From positions 1 through 64,000 of the forward strand of contig NZ_QURB01000002.1 in the NCBI RefSeq assembly GCF_003402975.1: 64,000 nt of DNA. Reading direction: 5' to 3'. The notes beneath the pieces were generated by a model. The model ran no database searches, was not told the DNA's origin, and was given only the letters and a program-made list of their open reading frames with translations. The translations under genes were made by a program, and so were the position numbers. The DNA is from Brumimicrobium aurantiacum. GTDB taxonomy: Bacteria > Bacteroidota > Bacteroidia > Flavobacteriales_D > Crocinitomicaceae. Positions 13,718 through 22,383 of this stretch are shown here, piece by piece; the stretch's first letter is position 1, and every line of letters begins with the position of its first letter.

Positions 13718-13917
13718 ATGCAATCAAAAATAAGACATTACACTTCAATTGCTGAAGAATTAAGGATTTCCACCCTGATTTAACAGAGTTTGAAAGACTG
13801 TCATTAGCAGTTGGAATAGAACGAAACATGATTATTGAAAACGGTTTAAATGTTAGCAGAAATGATCAATACCCTGCTTCTTTAGAAGCTATTGCAATTG
13901 CTTTAGGGTATAAATAA
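13718..13917 (+). pseudogene. Frameshifted small protein gene downstream of the repressor
   Basis: An ATG two bases after the repressor stop opens MQSKIRHYTSIAEEL, then hits a stop in-frame after seven more codons. In another frame, the sequence continues as KDFHPDLTEFERLSLAVGI and on through NGLNVSRNDQYPASLEAIAIALGYK to a stop at 13917. One extra A in the GAATTAAGG stretch (near 13763) would restore a single frame of about 66 residues. So it looks like a one-base deletion, or a sequencing error, in an otherwise intact small gene. The coding pattern downstream is convincing; function is unknown. Confidence 0.55.
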
Positions 13918-13931
13918 TAATACATAAATAT

Positions 13932-14147
13932 ATGAAAGTAGAACTTGAAAACATTGATTTAATGCTTCCAACAGAAGAAGAAGCTGTAAATAGGACATTT
14001 ACAATTGAGGATGATGGAGAAATTTTACAAATATCCTTTTTAGGTGAAGATGATGATCAGAATGGCCTTATCTCTTTGACAAAGGATAATGCTTCCATAT
14101 TAAGAGATGTTTTAACAACATTTCTTAATAATAGATTAAAAGATTAA
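13932..14147 (+). CDS. Small acidic protein at the right end of the element
   Basis: The 71-residue product is acidic, with Glu/Asp clusters (LPTEEEAVNR, EDDGEI, GEDDDQNG) around a beta-strand-like middle and a C-terminal helix. It lies 14 bases after the frameshifted gene, in the same direction as the repressor. It is the last gene before the element's right boundary. Acidic small proteins next to repressors are sometimes antirepressors or anti-defence proteins, but nothing here proves that. Not recognised. Confidence 0.5.
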   Translation: MKVELENIDLMLPTEEEAVNRTFTIEDDGEILQISFLGEDDDQNGLISLTKDNASILRDVLTTFLNNRLKD

Positions 14148-14237
14148 ATACCATATTTCGTGATACCCTGTGATACGAATCATCTAGAAGTACTGCCAAA
14201 AACGAATTTTTCAAAACCTTTCGGGCTCACTAAGAAT

Positions 14238-14265
14238 AAAAGCCTTCACGATAGTGAAGGCTTTT
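14238..14265. terminator. Perfect 12-base hairpin terminator at the element's right edge
   Basis: AAAAGCCTTCAC (14238-14249), loop GATA, then GTGAAGGCTTTT (14254-14265), followed by more T. It can act in both directions and would insulate the element from the chromosome. Confidence 0.75.
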
Positions 14266-14289
14266 TTCATTTTATAAAAGTCTGAGCAT

Positions 14290-14477
14290 TTCAAAGAAAT
14301 GTTCAAGGTTTTATAAAATGAACCGTAGCGAAGCAAGCTCATGAAGACCGTATTTTTTTATATGACTGAATAAAAAGGACTAGAGTTCTGAAAGAACTCA
14401 AAGCTTTTATTCGGAATTAGGAGCTGTTTAGGATATTTAATCCTTTCGAAATAAATTCAAAGAAATGTTCAAGGTTT
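14290..14477. repeat. 22-base direct repeat flanking a hairpin
   Basis: The same 22 bases, beginning TTCAAAGAAATG, lie at 14290-14311 and 14456-14477. Between them is a hairpin: GAATAAAA/TTTTATTC outer arms at 14368 and 14405, GAGTTCT/AGAACTC inner arms at 14383 and 14393. It resembles a small interspersed structured repeat, not a gene. Other copies would be expected elsewhere in the genome. Confidence 0.5.
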
Positions 14478-14577
14478 AAGAAGATCTCAATTTTATAATA
14501 GTTTCAAATATTAAAAATCCCGTCTTAAAGCAAGAATTCTATCAAAATTCATTCACTTTGTTTTAACGAACAATTTC

Positions 14578-16551
14578 TTAATCTACTTTAACACCAGTTT
14601 TTATCCTCTGATTTCCGAATTGATCCATCACCTTAAAGATGTAATAACCGTTTTCGTATGCAGATAAATCAATGACTGTAGATGAATTAAATTGTTCTTC
14701 GATTAGTAACTTACCTTGAGTGGAATAAACTTTTACTGAATTAAGATCACTATTTTTCATTGAAAGTTTGAAAATTCCTCCTGAAGGATTAGGATAGAGA
14801 TTTAAATTAATAATTTCACTTTCGTTATTTAAGGAAACATAATTTTCATCTTCTTGGATTGTCCCTAATCGATTTACAATCCAATTATTTGGATCAATAA
14901 CTACATTGATGACGTTTCCACCTATATTTGAGAGCGTAAAATGATCATCATTACTTGAAATATCTAATCGAATTGTTGTATCTGGCATTCCTGTTCGGTC
15001 TAAACGAACTTCAAGTGGTGTAGTAAAAGTAGGTGTTGAGCTCGATGTTGTATGACTTATATTCAATGCTAAATCATTTCCAATGTTATTAAAAACTGCA
15101 TTATAGGTTGGAAATCCTTCTCCGAAATACCATTGTTCGAATGCAGCATCGAAATTAACATTAGTAGCAGCATTTAATTGATCTCTAACATCAAGTCCGA
15201 TCGCAACACTGTCTTTAAAGTCATCCTGAAACTCACTTAATGTTTGAAAAAATAATGAATCATCATTGAACATAAATCTTAGTGTATGAACAAAAGCAGC
15301 TCCTTTATCATAAGAAAGGCGTCCGCTAAAAATTGATGCAGGATTTAAGCTGTCTGAAACCCAAATACTCCCACCAGGAGCTGACATAACATTATTGTGG
15401 ATATTTATCATGTTACTTGCAGTTTGACCAGGATATAAATTTTCATACATCAAATGGCTACAATAAGTAGCAAAACCTTCATTTACCCAAATGTCAGACC
15501 AAGAAGCACAAGTTACATTGTTTCCCCACCATTGATGACCTAATTCGTGCGCTGTTAAACTATTACTATAAAATCCAATTTGAGTTGTCATGGTTTGATG
15601 TTCCATTCCTCCACCAATTGGAGCCATACAATGTCCATATTTTTCATCATCAAAAGGATAAGGCCCAAAGAGGTTAGCAAATAGTTCAATGAAATCTACT
15701 GTCACGTTGATATCATTTTCATAGTTTTGATAGTTAGGACTATCATAAACAAAATTTTGAATTAATACAGGTTGAGACGCTCCAACAGGATTAGCATAAA
15801 CATTATATTCCTCATAATCAGCTATGGCTACAGAAATTAAATAATATGCGATTGGATGTCTGTGAAACCATTCATATCTTGTTGTGCCATTTCCTAAATC
15901 AACTGAATTTTCAAGTAAACCATTCGAGCCAGCCATACAGATATCTGGTACAGTAATTTTTACAGAAACACTATCTGCTTTATCTCTTAAATCTTGTTTA
16001 CATGGCCACCATTCATAAGCAGAAAATGGTTCTGAGAGTGACCAAGTGACTTGATTTCCGTATGTACTAGATGTCTGATTCGATAACCCTGAACCTCCAA
16101 ATGGAGTAGAGGAAGCATCAGGAGCTGTTCCATCGTAACTTATTTCCAATATAAAATCCTCCCCTTGATTTAAATTTACTGGTACTGCAACTACCGAATT
16201 ATGTCGATTAAAGGAAACAGTATTATTATATAATTTTATCTCCGGAATATTGAAACCAGAATGCAATTCAAAGATTACAGAATCCAACGACTCCAACGTT
16301 TTCCCATGAATCTCAACTATTCCGTCGATATCCTTAGATAAATGATCCATCTCTAAATCAAGAGCATAAAAATGAACATCATATTTCTTTGCTTTAGCAA
16401 TATATTGCAAAGACAAATTTGGACTTTTCGTTAAGTGTTGAGTAAAAGCATCTCTTTTTGAACAGTTTAAATGCTCTTCTTGCGCATAACTAAAGTCATT
16501 TGATAAAAAATTAAACCCTATTAAGATTAATAAATAATAAATCTGTTTCAT
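14578..16551 (-). CDS. Secreted M1-family metallo-aminopeptidase with type IX (type A) sorting tail
   Basis: The 657-residue product has a signal peptide (about 1-24), an N-terminal beta domain, and the M1 motifs: GGGMEHQ (about 313-319, the exopeptidase motif), HELGH (335-339) and NEGFA (about 358), the zinc-binding set. A beta region follows, then a C-terminal NLYPNPSGGIFKLSM...GYYIFKV stretch (about 585-650), the type A T9SS sorting signal. It would be exported through the outer membrane and hydrolyse peptides. It is the first chromosomal gene right of the element, preceded by a 430-base repeat-bearing gap. Function is firm at family level. Confidence 0.92.
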   Translation of the reverse strand: MKQIYYLLILIGFNFLSNDFSYAQEEHLNCSKRDAFTQHLTKSPNLSLQYIAKAKKYDVHFYALDLEMDHLSKDIDGIVEIHGKTLESLDSVIFELHSGFNIPEIKLYNNTVSFNRHNSVVAVPVNLNQGEDFILEISYDGTAPDASSTPFGGSGLSNQTSSTYGNQVTWSLSEPFSAYEWWPCKQDLRDKADSVSVKITVPDICMAGSNGLLENSVDLGNGTTRYEWFHRHPIAYYLISVAIADYEEYNVYANPVGASQPVLIQNFVYDSPNYQNYENDINVTVDFIELFANLFGPYPFDDEKYGHCMAPIGGGMEHQTMTTQIGFYSNSLTAHELGHQWWGNNVTCASWSDIWVNEGFATYCSHLMYENLYPGQTASNMINIHNNVMSAPGGSIWVSDSLNPASIFSGRLSYDKGAAFVHTLRFMFNDDSLFFQTLSEFQDDFKDSVAIGLDVRDQLNAATNVNFDAAFEQWYFGEGFPTYNAVFNNIGNDLALNISHTTSSSTPTFTTPLEVRLDRTGMPDTTIRLDISSNDDHFTLSNIGGNVINVVIDPNNWIVNRLGTIQEDENYVSLNNESEIINLNLYPNPSGGIFKLSMKNSDLNSVKVYSTQGKLLIEEQFNSSTVIDLSAYENGYYIFKVMDQFGNQRIKTGVKVD

Positions 16552-16728
16552 ATATTTCCTGTATTTAAATAGTGAATATCATTGAATACTTCATTTAAAA
16601 ATAGATATAAATGAAAGGGATTCGTTATAAAATGTAAAGTATTGATTATACGCTGTTTTTGATTGATTTAACGCTTGATTTCCCATCAACTATTTGATTA
16701 TTTTCGATCCTCTTTGGATTTAAAGTTA

Positions 16729-17889
16729 CTACTGTTCCTCATCATTATCATTTGTAAACAGGCCTTTAAACTTTTCCCAAAATGTTTTTTCATCTTGCTC
16801 ATTGGCAATGTCTTTCAAGCTAATTGTATTATCTACCTTAACTTTGTAGGCTTCAACAAATGCATTTCTAAATATATTTACAATCGTTGTTCCTAATTCG
16901 ACATCAGGATTATCAATATTTCCTGAAATAGGAATTTTTGTCCCCGTCTTATCTTTAGGTATATTTTTTGTGATGTTGAATACAAGTCCTACAACCGCTT
17001 GCCAAAAAGTATTTAAGACAGGAACATCTTCTTTAATATTCAAGACTTTGACATCTTGTAAAATGGGTTTAACATATCCTTTAACTTCACCATTGAGCAT
17101 TGCAAATTCTGTGGCTAAACCGAAATTACCCTTTTCAAAATCAAAATTGGCATATGCTTGAGTAAATTCATTTAATTCAGTTAAGTCTACATCTTTTACA
17201 TCTAGGTTCAAATCCATATCTGGTAAATCCTTCAATATGTTTAATCCTCCATTCACATGTAAATTTCCTTTATTCAAAACTTTCGAGGTCAATTCTAGAC
17301 TTGAAGGTAATTTTTCTTCTAAATCAGTAGAATTAGTAAGGTTTTCTACTTTTAGTTGAAGTTCAGTTAGTTTGAGGTTCACAGGAGGTTCAGCGACCAT
17401 GTTTTCAAATTCAATCTGTCCATTGTTAATGACAAACCTATTTATTTTTAAAGGAATAAAATCGATAATTGGCTCAACCCAAGATGTCCCTCCAGTTTGT
17501 TCCTCGTCTTCTGATTTACCATCGGCAAAATACAACTCTAATTGTTCAAGAATTACCTCACTTACAATTGAACCGTGAAATATTGCATTCCATTCTATTG
17601 AGATATCCGCATTTTTACAATAGACAAAGGGTTTTGTTACTGAATTTTCTGTAACTTTAATTTCAAATTCTTGCAATACCATTGCTCCGCGTATAATTGA
17701 TAAGTCTAAGTCGCCCAATGTACATTCATAACCTTCAACTTCATTTACAGCAGCTACTAATTTATCTTTGAGTAAAAAAGGAAGATAAATTCTAAAAGCG
17801 ACTAATATTAATATTATAGAATATAGAACAATTCGAAGTGTTCTTCTTTTACGATTGGTAGGAAGTAGTAAATTTTTTATTCGGCTCAT
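16729..17889 (-). CDS. AsmA/DUF748-like envelope protein
   Basis: The 386-residue product has a basic N-terminus, one membrane anchor (about 20-37) and a long beta-rich periplasmic part with repeated amphipathic strands such as VILEQLELYFADG and FVINNGQIEFENM. That is the pattern of DUF748/AsmA-like proteins, thought to act in lipid transport or envelope integrity. The size is small compared with AsmA. It is monocistronic, with no obvious operon partner; about 400 bases upstream are non-coding. Substrate unknown; the call is by pattern. Confidence 0.7.
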   Translation of the reverse strand: MSRIKNLLLPTNRKRRTLRIVLYSIILILVAFRIYLPFLLKDKLVAAVNEVEGYECTLGDLDLSIIRGAMVLQEFEIKVTENSVTKPFVYCKNADISIEWNAIFHGSIVSEVILEQLELYFADGKSEDEEQTGGTSWVEPIIDFIPLKINRFVINNGQIEFENMVAEPPVNLKLTELQLKVENLTNSTDLEEKLPSSLELTSKVLNKGNLHVNGGLNILKDLPDMDLNLDVKDVDLTELNEFTQAYANFDFEKGNFGLATEFAMLNGEVKGYVKPILQDVKVLNIKEDVPVLNTFWQAVVGLVFNITKNIPKDKTGTKIPISGNIDNPDVELGTTIVNIFRNAFVEAYKVKVDNTISLKDIANEQDEKTFWEKFKGLFTNDNDEEQ

Positions 17890-18237
17890 ATTGGAATTTT
17901 GTTTTTAGTAATTTTGCAGAAAAGTGACAGGCTTTCTTATGTCCCATATAAGTTAATATTATTATTTAAATTTCGGCGTAGTATTCAGCGAAGTAAAGTG
18001 AGAATAATTTGTAATTATTATTGCAGATAAAGATCACTAAATAGTATTCATGATATAATTGCATCCTTGATTTATAGTGGTTTGCACTTCCTTTTGACCT
18101 TGTTTATAAATTAGATTTTATTGTTATTTCTGAGTAATTGTATTTAACACTTTTTATACCTTATTGGCATATAAAACACCTGTAAATAATTCCTTTTTTC
18201 ATTCAAACTGATAAAGTAGACGATTTCCTTTTATTGG
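17890..18237. other. Non-coding gap between divergent genes
   Basis: A 348-base gap. I see no RNA gene or strong hairpin. Near 17911 there is a TAATTTTG box on the plus strand without a partner at good distance. Nothing else can be supported. Confidence 0.4.
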
Positions 18238-18269
18238 TTGGTTTAGATAGATTGGTTTCTCTATATTTG
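18238..18269 (+). promoter_or_regulatory. Promoter of the DUF2911 gene
   Basis: TTG at 18238-18240 and TATATTTG at 18262-18269 are 21 bases apart. This places transcription start near 18273, between the two candidate ATGs and before 18288, and rules out the upstream start at 18234. Confidence 0.65.
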
Positions 18270-18287
18270 TTTAAAATATTAAATATT

Positions 18288-19133
18288 ATGAAGAAAACTT
18301 TATTTTTATTAAGTGGTTTGTTTATTGGATTTGGTTCAATGGCACAAGTAAAAACTCCACAATTAAGTCCAAGAGTTGAGATCGAACAAACTGTAGGATT
18401 AACAGAAATCGAAATTGATTATTCACGTCCTTCTTTACGCGGAAGAGATTTACACAAAGAAATTATTCCAGTAGGAAAAAAATGGCGTTTTGGTGCAAAC
18501 AAAAACACTACAATTTCATTTGAAACTCCAGTTAAATTTGGTGGGAAAGATGTAAAAGAAGGTGAATATGCAATGTATGCTGTTCCTGGTGAAAAAGAAT
18601 GGAAGATTACCCTTTACAGTGATGTAGAAAATTGGGGAATTCCAAAAAAATGGGAGAATGAAAAGGTTGTTGCCGAATTAATGGTTCCTGTTACTAAATT
18701 GAAAAAATCAGTTGAAACATTTACAATTTCATTTGACAACCTAACGATTAATGATTTTGATTTGAATGCATCTTGGGGGAACTCAATGTTATCAATCAAG
18801 GTTGAATTGCCAACAAATGAATTAACAGTTGCTTCTATTAAAGAAACAATGAACGGAACTCCAACAGAGCGTGATTATTATAGTGCATCTACTTATTACC
18901 TAAATTCAGGTACAGAGTTGGAAAAGTCCTTAGAATACATCAACAAAGCTATTGAGTTAAAAGGTGACGCACCTTTTTATTACGTACGAAAGAAAGCTAT
19001 AATCTTAAATAAACTAGGGCGTAATGAAGAAGCAATAGAAGCAGCAAAGGTTTCATTGAAAAAAGCTACTGATGCAGGAAATGCTGATTACATTAGAATG
19101 AATCAAAAATCAATAGAAGAGTGGAGTAAATAA
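18288..19133 (+). CDS. DUF2911 protein with TPR-like C-terminus
   Basis: The 281-residue product (start chosen at 18288 because the promoter lies downstream of an earlier ATG) has a signal peptide (MKKTLFLLSGLFIGFGSMAQ), then a beta domain with the conserved DYSRPSLRGR and WRFGANKNTTISF motifs of DUF2911 (about 45-160). It ends with two tetratricopeptide-like helix pairs (about 190-275). DUF2911 proteins are secreted or periplasmic in Bacteroidota with no known function. The terminator at 19153-19188 follows immediately. The family call is confident; the role is not. Confidence 0.88.
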   Translation: MKKTLFLLSGLFIGFGSMAQVKTPQLSPRVEIEQTVGLTEIEIDYSRPSLRGRDLHKEIIPVGKKWRFGANKNTTISFETPVKFGGKDVKEGEYAMYAVPGEKEWKITLYSDVENWGIPKKWENEKVVAELMVPVTKLKKSVETFTISFDNLTINDFDLNASWGNSMLSIKVELPTNELTVASIKETMNGTPTERDYYSASTYYLNSGTELEKSLEYINKAIELKGDAPFYYVRKKAIILNKLGRNEEAIEAAKVSLKKATDAGNADYIRMNQKSIEEWSK

Positions 19134-19152
19134 TTTTCTGCTTATTCTCAAT

Positions 19153-19188
19153 AAAAAGGGGCATTTCTTATAGTGATGCCCCTTTTTA
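19153..19188. terminator. Bidirectional terminator
   Basis: AAAAAGGGGCAT faces ATGCCCCTTTTT across an 11-base loop. It ends both the DUF2911 gene (rightward) and the MltF gene (leftward). Confidence 0.8.
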
Positions 19189-19202
19189 TTACTCTTTTCT
19201 GT

Positions 19203-20663
19203 CTATATTTCTGTTGGAAATGCTGTTTTATATTCTGTGTATCGAATAAATATAGAACGAACATAATTGTATGTTTCAGAACCTCTCATATATCCATAGT
19301 AACATACTGGATCATGATAGTATTTTGGATTTGAAAGATTCTTAATATAAATCTCAACATTGTCATCCCATACTAATGGATCTTTTCCATATTTTTTTGC
19401 CAATCGCTGTGCGTCTAGGACGTGTCCAATTCCAGCATTGTACGTTGCAAAAGTAAACTTTACACGTTGAATGGAATCTGGAATACTTTCCCATTCGTTA
19501 TAGTTTTTTACAATTTTTCTAATTCCGCCATCAATTTGTACCGTAGGAGGAGAGTCTGGATACACTCCGAAGGTTGGACCAACCGTCGGCATAAATTGCA
19601 TTAATCCATAAGCTCCTGCCCAAGACTGTAAACCTAACTTAAACTTCGATTCCTGATAAATTAAAGCAGCAATCAATCTCCAATCCCAATTGTATTTTCC
19701 AGCGATGACTTTTATGGTTTGGTCATAAGGTGAAATCTTTGTTCCACTGATGGAAGAATAATCACTCTTCGATTTTGATACATTTGATGAATTGTTAAGG
19801 TATTTATATTTAATATAGTTGAAAGTTGAAGTTTTCATAAAGTCTTCCAACCAAGCATTTAGTTTTTTGCGCAATAGGGGACTTTGTTTCCTTACTCCAA
19901 ATGCAATTCTTTGTTTTACGCTTAATTCTAAATCAACATCTATATTTTGAAAATATCGTTTATTGATCGAAGCAACATTTTCATCTGTAACAGTAAAGTC
20001 GATGAAACCTTCAGAAACCATTTCAATAACATCTTCTGGAATAACGTTTCCGTCCAATGGTTCTATAATAATGGTATCTCCTAATTCGTCCTGTAGATTG
20101 ACTAATCGATCATAGTAACTCGAGTTTTTCCATACATGAATCGTTTTTCTCGAAAGTTCTGCAGGGTCTTGTATCACATCTTTCTTCCAATCACTTTTAC
20201 GTCTTGTTCTCCAATCTTCTGGTTTTCGTTGAACTAATACTTGAGAGGTTCTCATAATCGGAATTGTAAAATCAATTTTACTTTTCCTTTCTTTGGTAAC
20301 GGTATAATTACATGCGATAATATCTCCTTCGCCGTCATTTAAATTCTCAATGATGTTATCTAAGTCCTTAACAACTTTAATCTCTAATTTTACACCAAGT
20401 TCTTTTGCGAATTCATTTAGAATCTCATATTCAAGTCCCATTTTATGCCCTCTATATATAAAATAACTTGTTGCACTGTTCTCTGCTAGTACAGTTAGCT
20501 TGTTGTTTTTTAGAATTTCACCAAGATCACCCTGTTTTTCGATTGTAGCCTTACCAATTACCTTTTCCTTATTAGATTGGTTGTTTTGGCAGCTAAATGC
20601 AATTACAGTAAGTAGTGCAAGACAGATTAAAACGACATAATGTAAATTTCTTCTTTCGACCAA
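19203..20663 (-). CDS. mltF: MltF-type lytic murein transglycosylase
   Basis: The 486-residue lipoprotein (lipobox AFSC, Cys at about 25) joins a solute-binding-like domain (about 50-285, with YFIYRGHKMGLEYEILNEFA) to a C-terminal lytic transglycosylase domain. The catalytic-type YQESKF (Glu near 337), GLMQFMP and YNAGIGHV motifs are all present. MltF cuts peptidoglycan glycan strands at the outer membrane. This two-domain order and length match the family. The gene stands alone, with the terminator on its 3' side shared with the DUF2911 gene. No upstream promoter was clearly assigned. Confidence 0.92.
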   Translation of the reverse strand: MVERRNLHYVVLICLALLTVIAFSCQNNQSNKEKVIGKATIEKQGDLGEILKNNKLTVLAENSATSYFIYRGHKMGLEYEILNEFAKELGVKLEIKVVKDLDNIIENLNDGEGDIIACNYTVTKERKSKIDFTIPIMRTSQVLVQRKPEDWRTRRKSDWKKDVIQDPAELSRKTIHVWKNSSYYDRLVNLQDELGDTIIIEPLDGNVIPEDVIEMVSEGFIDFTVTDENVASINKRYFQNIDVDLELSVKQRIAFGVRKQSPLLRKKLNAWLEDFMKTSTFNYIKYKYLNNSSNVSKSKSDYSSISGTKISPYDQTIKVIAGKYNWDWRLIAALIYQESKFKLGLQSWAGAYGLMQFMPTVGPTFGVYPDSPPTVQIDGGIRKIVKNYNEWESIPDSIQRVKFTFATYNAGIGHVLDAQRLAKKYGKDPLVWDDNVEIYIKNLSNPKYYHDPVCYYGYMRGSETYNYVRSIFIRYTEYKTAFPTEI

Positions 20664-20778
20664 AATTTAGTTTTTAGATTACTTAAATATAAGAAAAAAA
20701 ATGAATAAACTTAAATTTTCTTAATTCAACAATTCTGATTTGTTTATCAAACAGTTACGATAAAGGATTGTTTGAGTT

Positions 20779-21369
20779 CTATTTAAAATGATTTATAGCG
20801 TCCTCCATGAATTGATAGAATACGGTGGTGATTTCTTTCTCGTTACTTACGAATACTTCAGTGGCTTCATTTAAATTATTTTCAAATGAAATTCTTTTTG
20901 ATAAACCTGTTGATGCCATTGTTAATCCTTCAAGGTATTTATACCGTTTTAAAAAATTATGCTCAACCATTGTTTTGATTAAAGTCTGAAAATGCTCTGG
21001 ATAAACAAAGTCTTCCCCTGAAAACACCAAGTTTTCATATTGAAGTGCATAGAATGTAAAACCATCAATAAAGTCATTCAATTGATGGGAACTGAATTTA
21101 CTCCAGTTTTTAGCCAAAAGATGATCAAAATATAAGTCGATTGCAATTCCTGCAATTTTTGGTAATGACTTATAAAGTTTTAATCGAAGTTGAGTGACCA
21201 ATGGATGATGATCGATGTAATCATCAATTTGTCGGTGGAGTAGGACCCCTTTCTGAACAATTAAAGGTAAGTAAGTATAATCTTTTCCTTTAATAAAGTC
21301 GCCAAATAAATTGGCGACCATTAATTCATGATTTTCCTTTGAAAAATAAAGATGTCCTAAATAATTCAA
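20779..21369 (-). CDS. acpH: Acyl carrier protein phosphodiesterase (AcpH/DUF479 family)
   Basis: The 196-residue product starts MNYLGHLYFS and continues with the HD-like pattern of the DUF479/AcpH family (GDFIKG, VLLHRQIDDYIDHHPLV, DLYFDHLLAKNW). AcpH removes the phosphopantetheine arm from ACP, using metal-binding His/Asp residues that are present here. It is three bases from the upstream PorP/SprF gene and possibly co-transcribed with it, though the functional link is unclear. Family assignment is firm; the precise substrate is by analogy with E. coli. Confidence 0.85.
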   Translation of the reverse strand: MNYLGHLYFSKENHELMVANLFGDFIKGKDYTYLPLIVQKGVLLHRQIDDYIDHHPLVTQLRLKLYKSLPKIAGIAIDLYFDHLLAKNWSKFSSHQLNDFIDGFTFYALQYENLVFSGEDFVYPEHFQTLIKTMVEHNFLKRYKYLEGLTMASTGLSKRISFENNLNEATEVFVSNEKEITTVFYQFMEDAINHFK

Positions 21370-21372
21370 ATA

Positions 21373-22374
21373 CTAATAGATATATTTTCCAGCTCTATTT
21401 ACTGTAATGTCATAGATCAAAGCAACCTCAAATCCTCCAATACTTTGAGAAGATGGTAACATTGAATTGATGTTTGAATCATATGAAGCTGCAATCGTTA
21501 ATCCTTTGAAAGAAAATTGAGCATTAACTACAATAGCATCTCTCAAACGGTGATAAAGACCAAATGAGAATACTGTTGGAGTATAAAAACCAGTTCTTTT
21601 CGATGCGTCTTGAAGGTAATAATCGAAGTTTGTACCAAAAATTATGTTTTGATTTGGTCCTTGAAATACTGCAAGCGCTTGCGGTGAAATACCAAAGTAG
21701 CTATTGTAAAATCTGTGACTCATTCCAAATTGACCAACATATCTGATATACAGATTATCTTGAATATTATAACCAATTCTTGGCTCTAAAACATGATTGG
21801 CTGAGAATCCGAAATATACCTTATTTGATTTAGATGTTTGATGTTTATAGAAAATACCTGCACCTAAATCAAAATTAGCAACGGAGATGTTTGGAATTCC
21901 TTCTGGATTTATACTTTGGTCGAACTCATAACCATTCCATTGGTTTTCCCAGTTTAACACACCGTTTCCTACACTACGTTGATATACTCCAGGTGAAACA
22001 CCAAGAGAAATAGAGTTTTCATCATTAAAATAAATGTGGTAAGAAATCGGAACTTTAAAGTTGTTAACTGCATAGCGTCCATCTCCACTCACATCATTGA
22101 TGAAAGTAGCACCAAGTCCAAAGTGATTTTTCTTTCTTTTTGACTCAAAAACTTTTCCTTCAACAGATGCTGATATCGTTCTAAACGGTGAGTCTGTAAC
22201 ACTAAAGTACTGGTTTCTAAAATTTGTAAAGACCCTTAGATCATTGTCGTTTGTTCCTACTGCAGCTGCATTGTGTTGCATGTTGTTTTTAAACCACATA
22301 CTAAAGTTAGTACCTTGTTGTGCTGTAGCAAAAAGCACGGTAGTTAAAGCGACTGTTATTAAAGTAAATTTCAT
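21373..22374 (-). CDS. PorP/SprF-family type IX secretion outer membrane protein
   Basis: The 333-residue product has a signal peptide (about 1-18) and then the beta-barrel pattern of the PorP/SprF family: NQYFSVTDSPFRTISASVEG near the N-terminus, KKNHFGLGATFINDVSG, then repeated amphipathic strands ending in an aromatic-rich end. PorP/SprF proteins pair with CHU_C-type (type B) cell-surface adhesins and are needed to attach or secrete them. The large adhesin gene lies nine bases upstream, so they form one unit. Confidence 0.9.
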   Translation of the reverse strand: MKFTLITVALTTVLFATAQQGTNFSMWFKNNMQHNAAAVGTNDNDLRVFTNFRNQYFSVTDSPFRTISASVEGKVFESKRKKNHFGLGATFINDVSGDGRYAVNNFKVPISYHIYFNDENSISLGVSPGVYQRSVGNGVLNWENQWNGYEFDQSINPEGIPNISVANFDLGAGIFYKHQTSKSNKVYFGFSANHVLEPRIGYNIQDNLYIRYVGQFGMSHRFYNSYFGISPQALAVFQGPNQNIIFGTNFDYYLQDASKRTGFYTPTVFSFGLYHRLRDAIVVNAQFSFKGLTIAASYDSNINSMLPSSQSIGGFEVALIYDITVNRAGKYIY

Positions 22375-22383
22375 TATTATAAA

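Larger units (their letters stand above)
1..14180. mobile_element. Integrated tailless, membrane-containing virus-like element (left end outside window)
   Basis: About 26 mostly small genes form two leftward modules (virion 0.1-6.8 kb; replication/regulation 10.1-13.2 kb) separated by a repeat-rich gap and rightward cargo genes. I see an A32-like packaging ATPase, a candidate capsid protein, several single-span membrane proteins, a candidate u-spanin, a VapE-type helicase and a repressor switch. I see no tail, portal, large terminase, integrase or conjugation gene. The right boundary is set between the last small gene (ends 14147) and the terminator at 14238, because chromosome-type genes begin at 14578. 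The left boundary and any integrase are not visible. Related families known from the literature are PM2, PRD1 and FLiP; assignment to any of them is inference. Confidence 0.75.
14148..14577. other. Non-coding boundary region with repeats and hairpins
   Basis: No gene is supported. It contains, from left to right: a near-palindrome (14157-14179) at the element boundary, a strong hairpin terminator (14238-14265), a 22-base direct repeat (14290-14311 and 14456-14477), and a hairpin with 7-base inner arms and 8-base outer arms (14368-14412). A tRNA was looked for and not found. Confidence 0.5.

Noticed and set aside
14155-14200. Possible 3' end of a tRNA (CGAAT...TACTGCCA) as an attachment site
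   Set aside because: The T-arm stem does not pair and no anticodon or D-arm lies upstream; only the ending looks tRNA-like.
18234-18287. Upstream start (GTTGG...) for the DUF2911 gene
   Set aside because: A TAnnTTTG promoter box (18262-18269) lies downstream of it, and the signal peptide begins at 18288.
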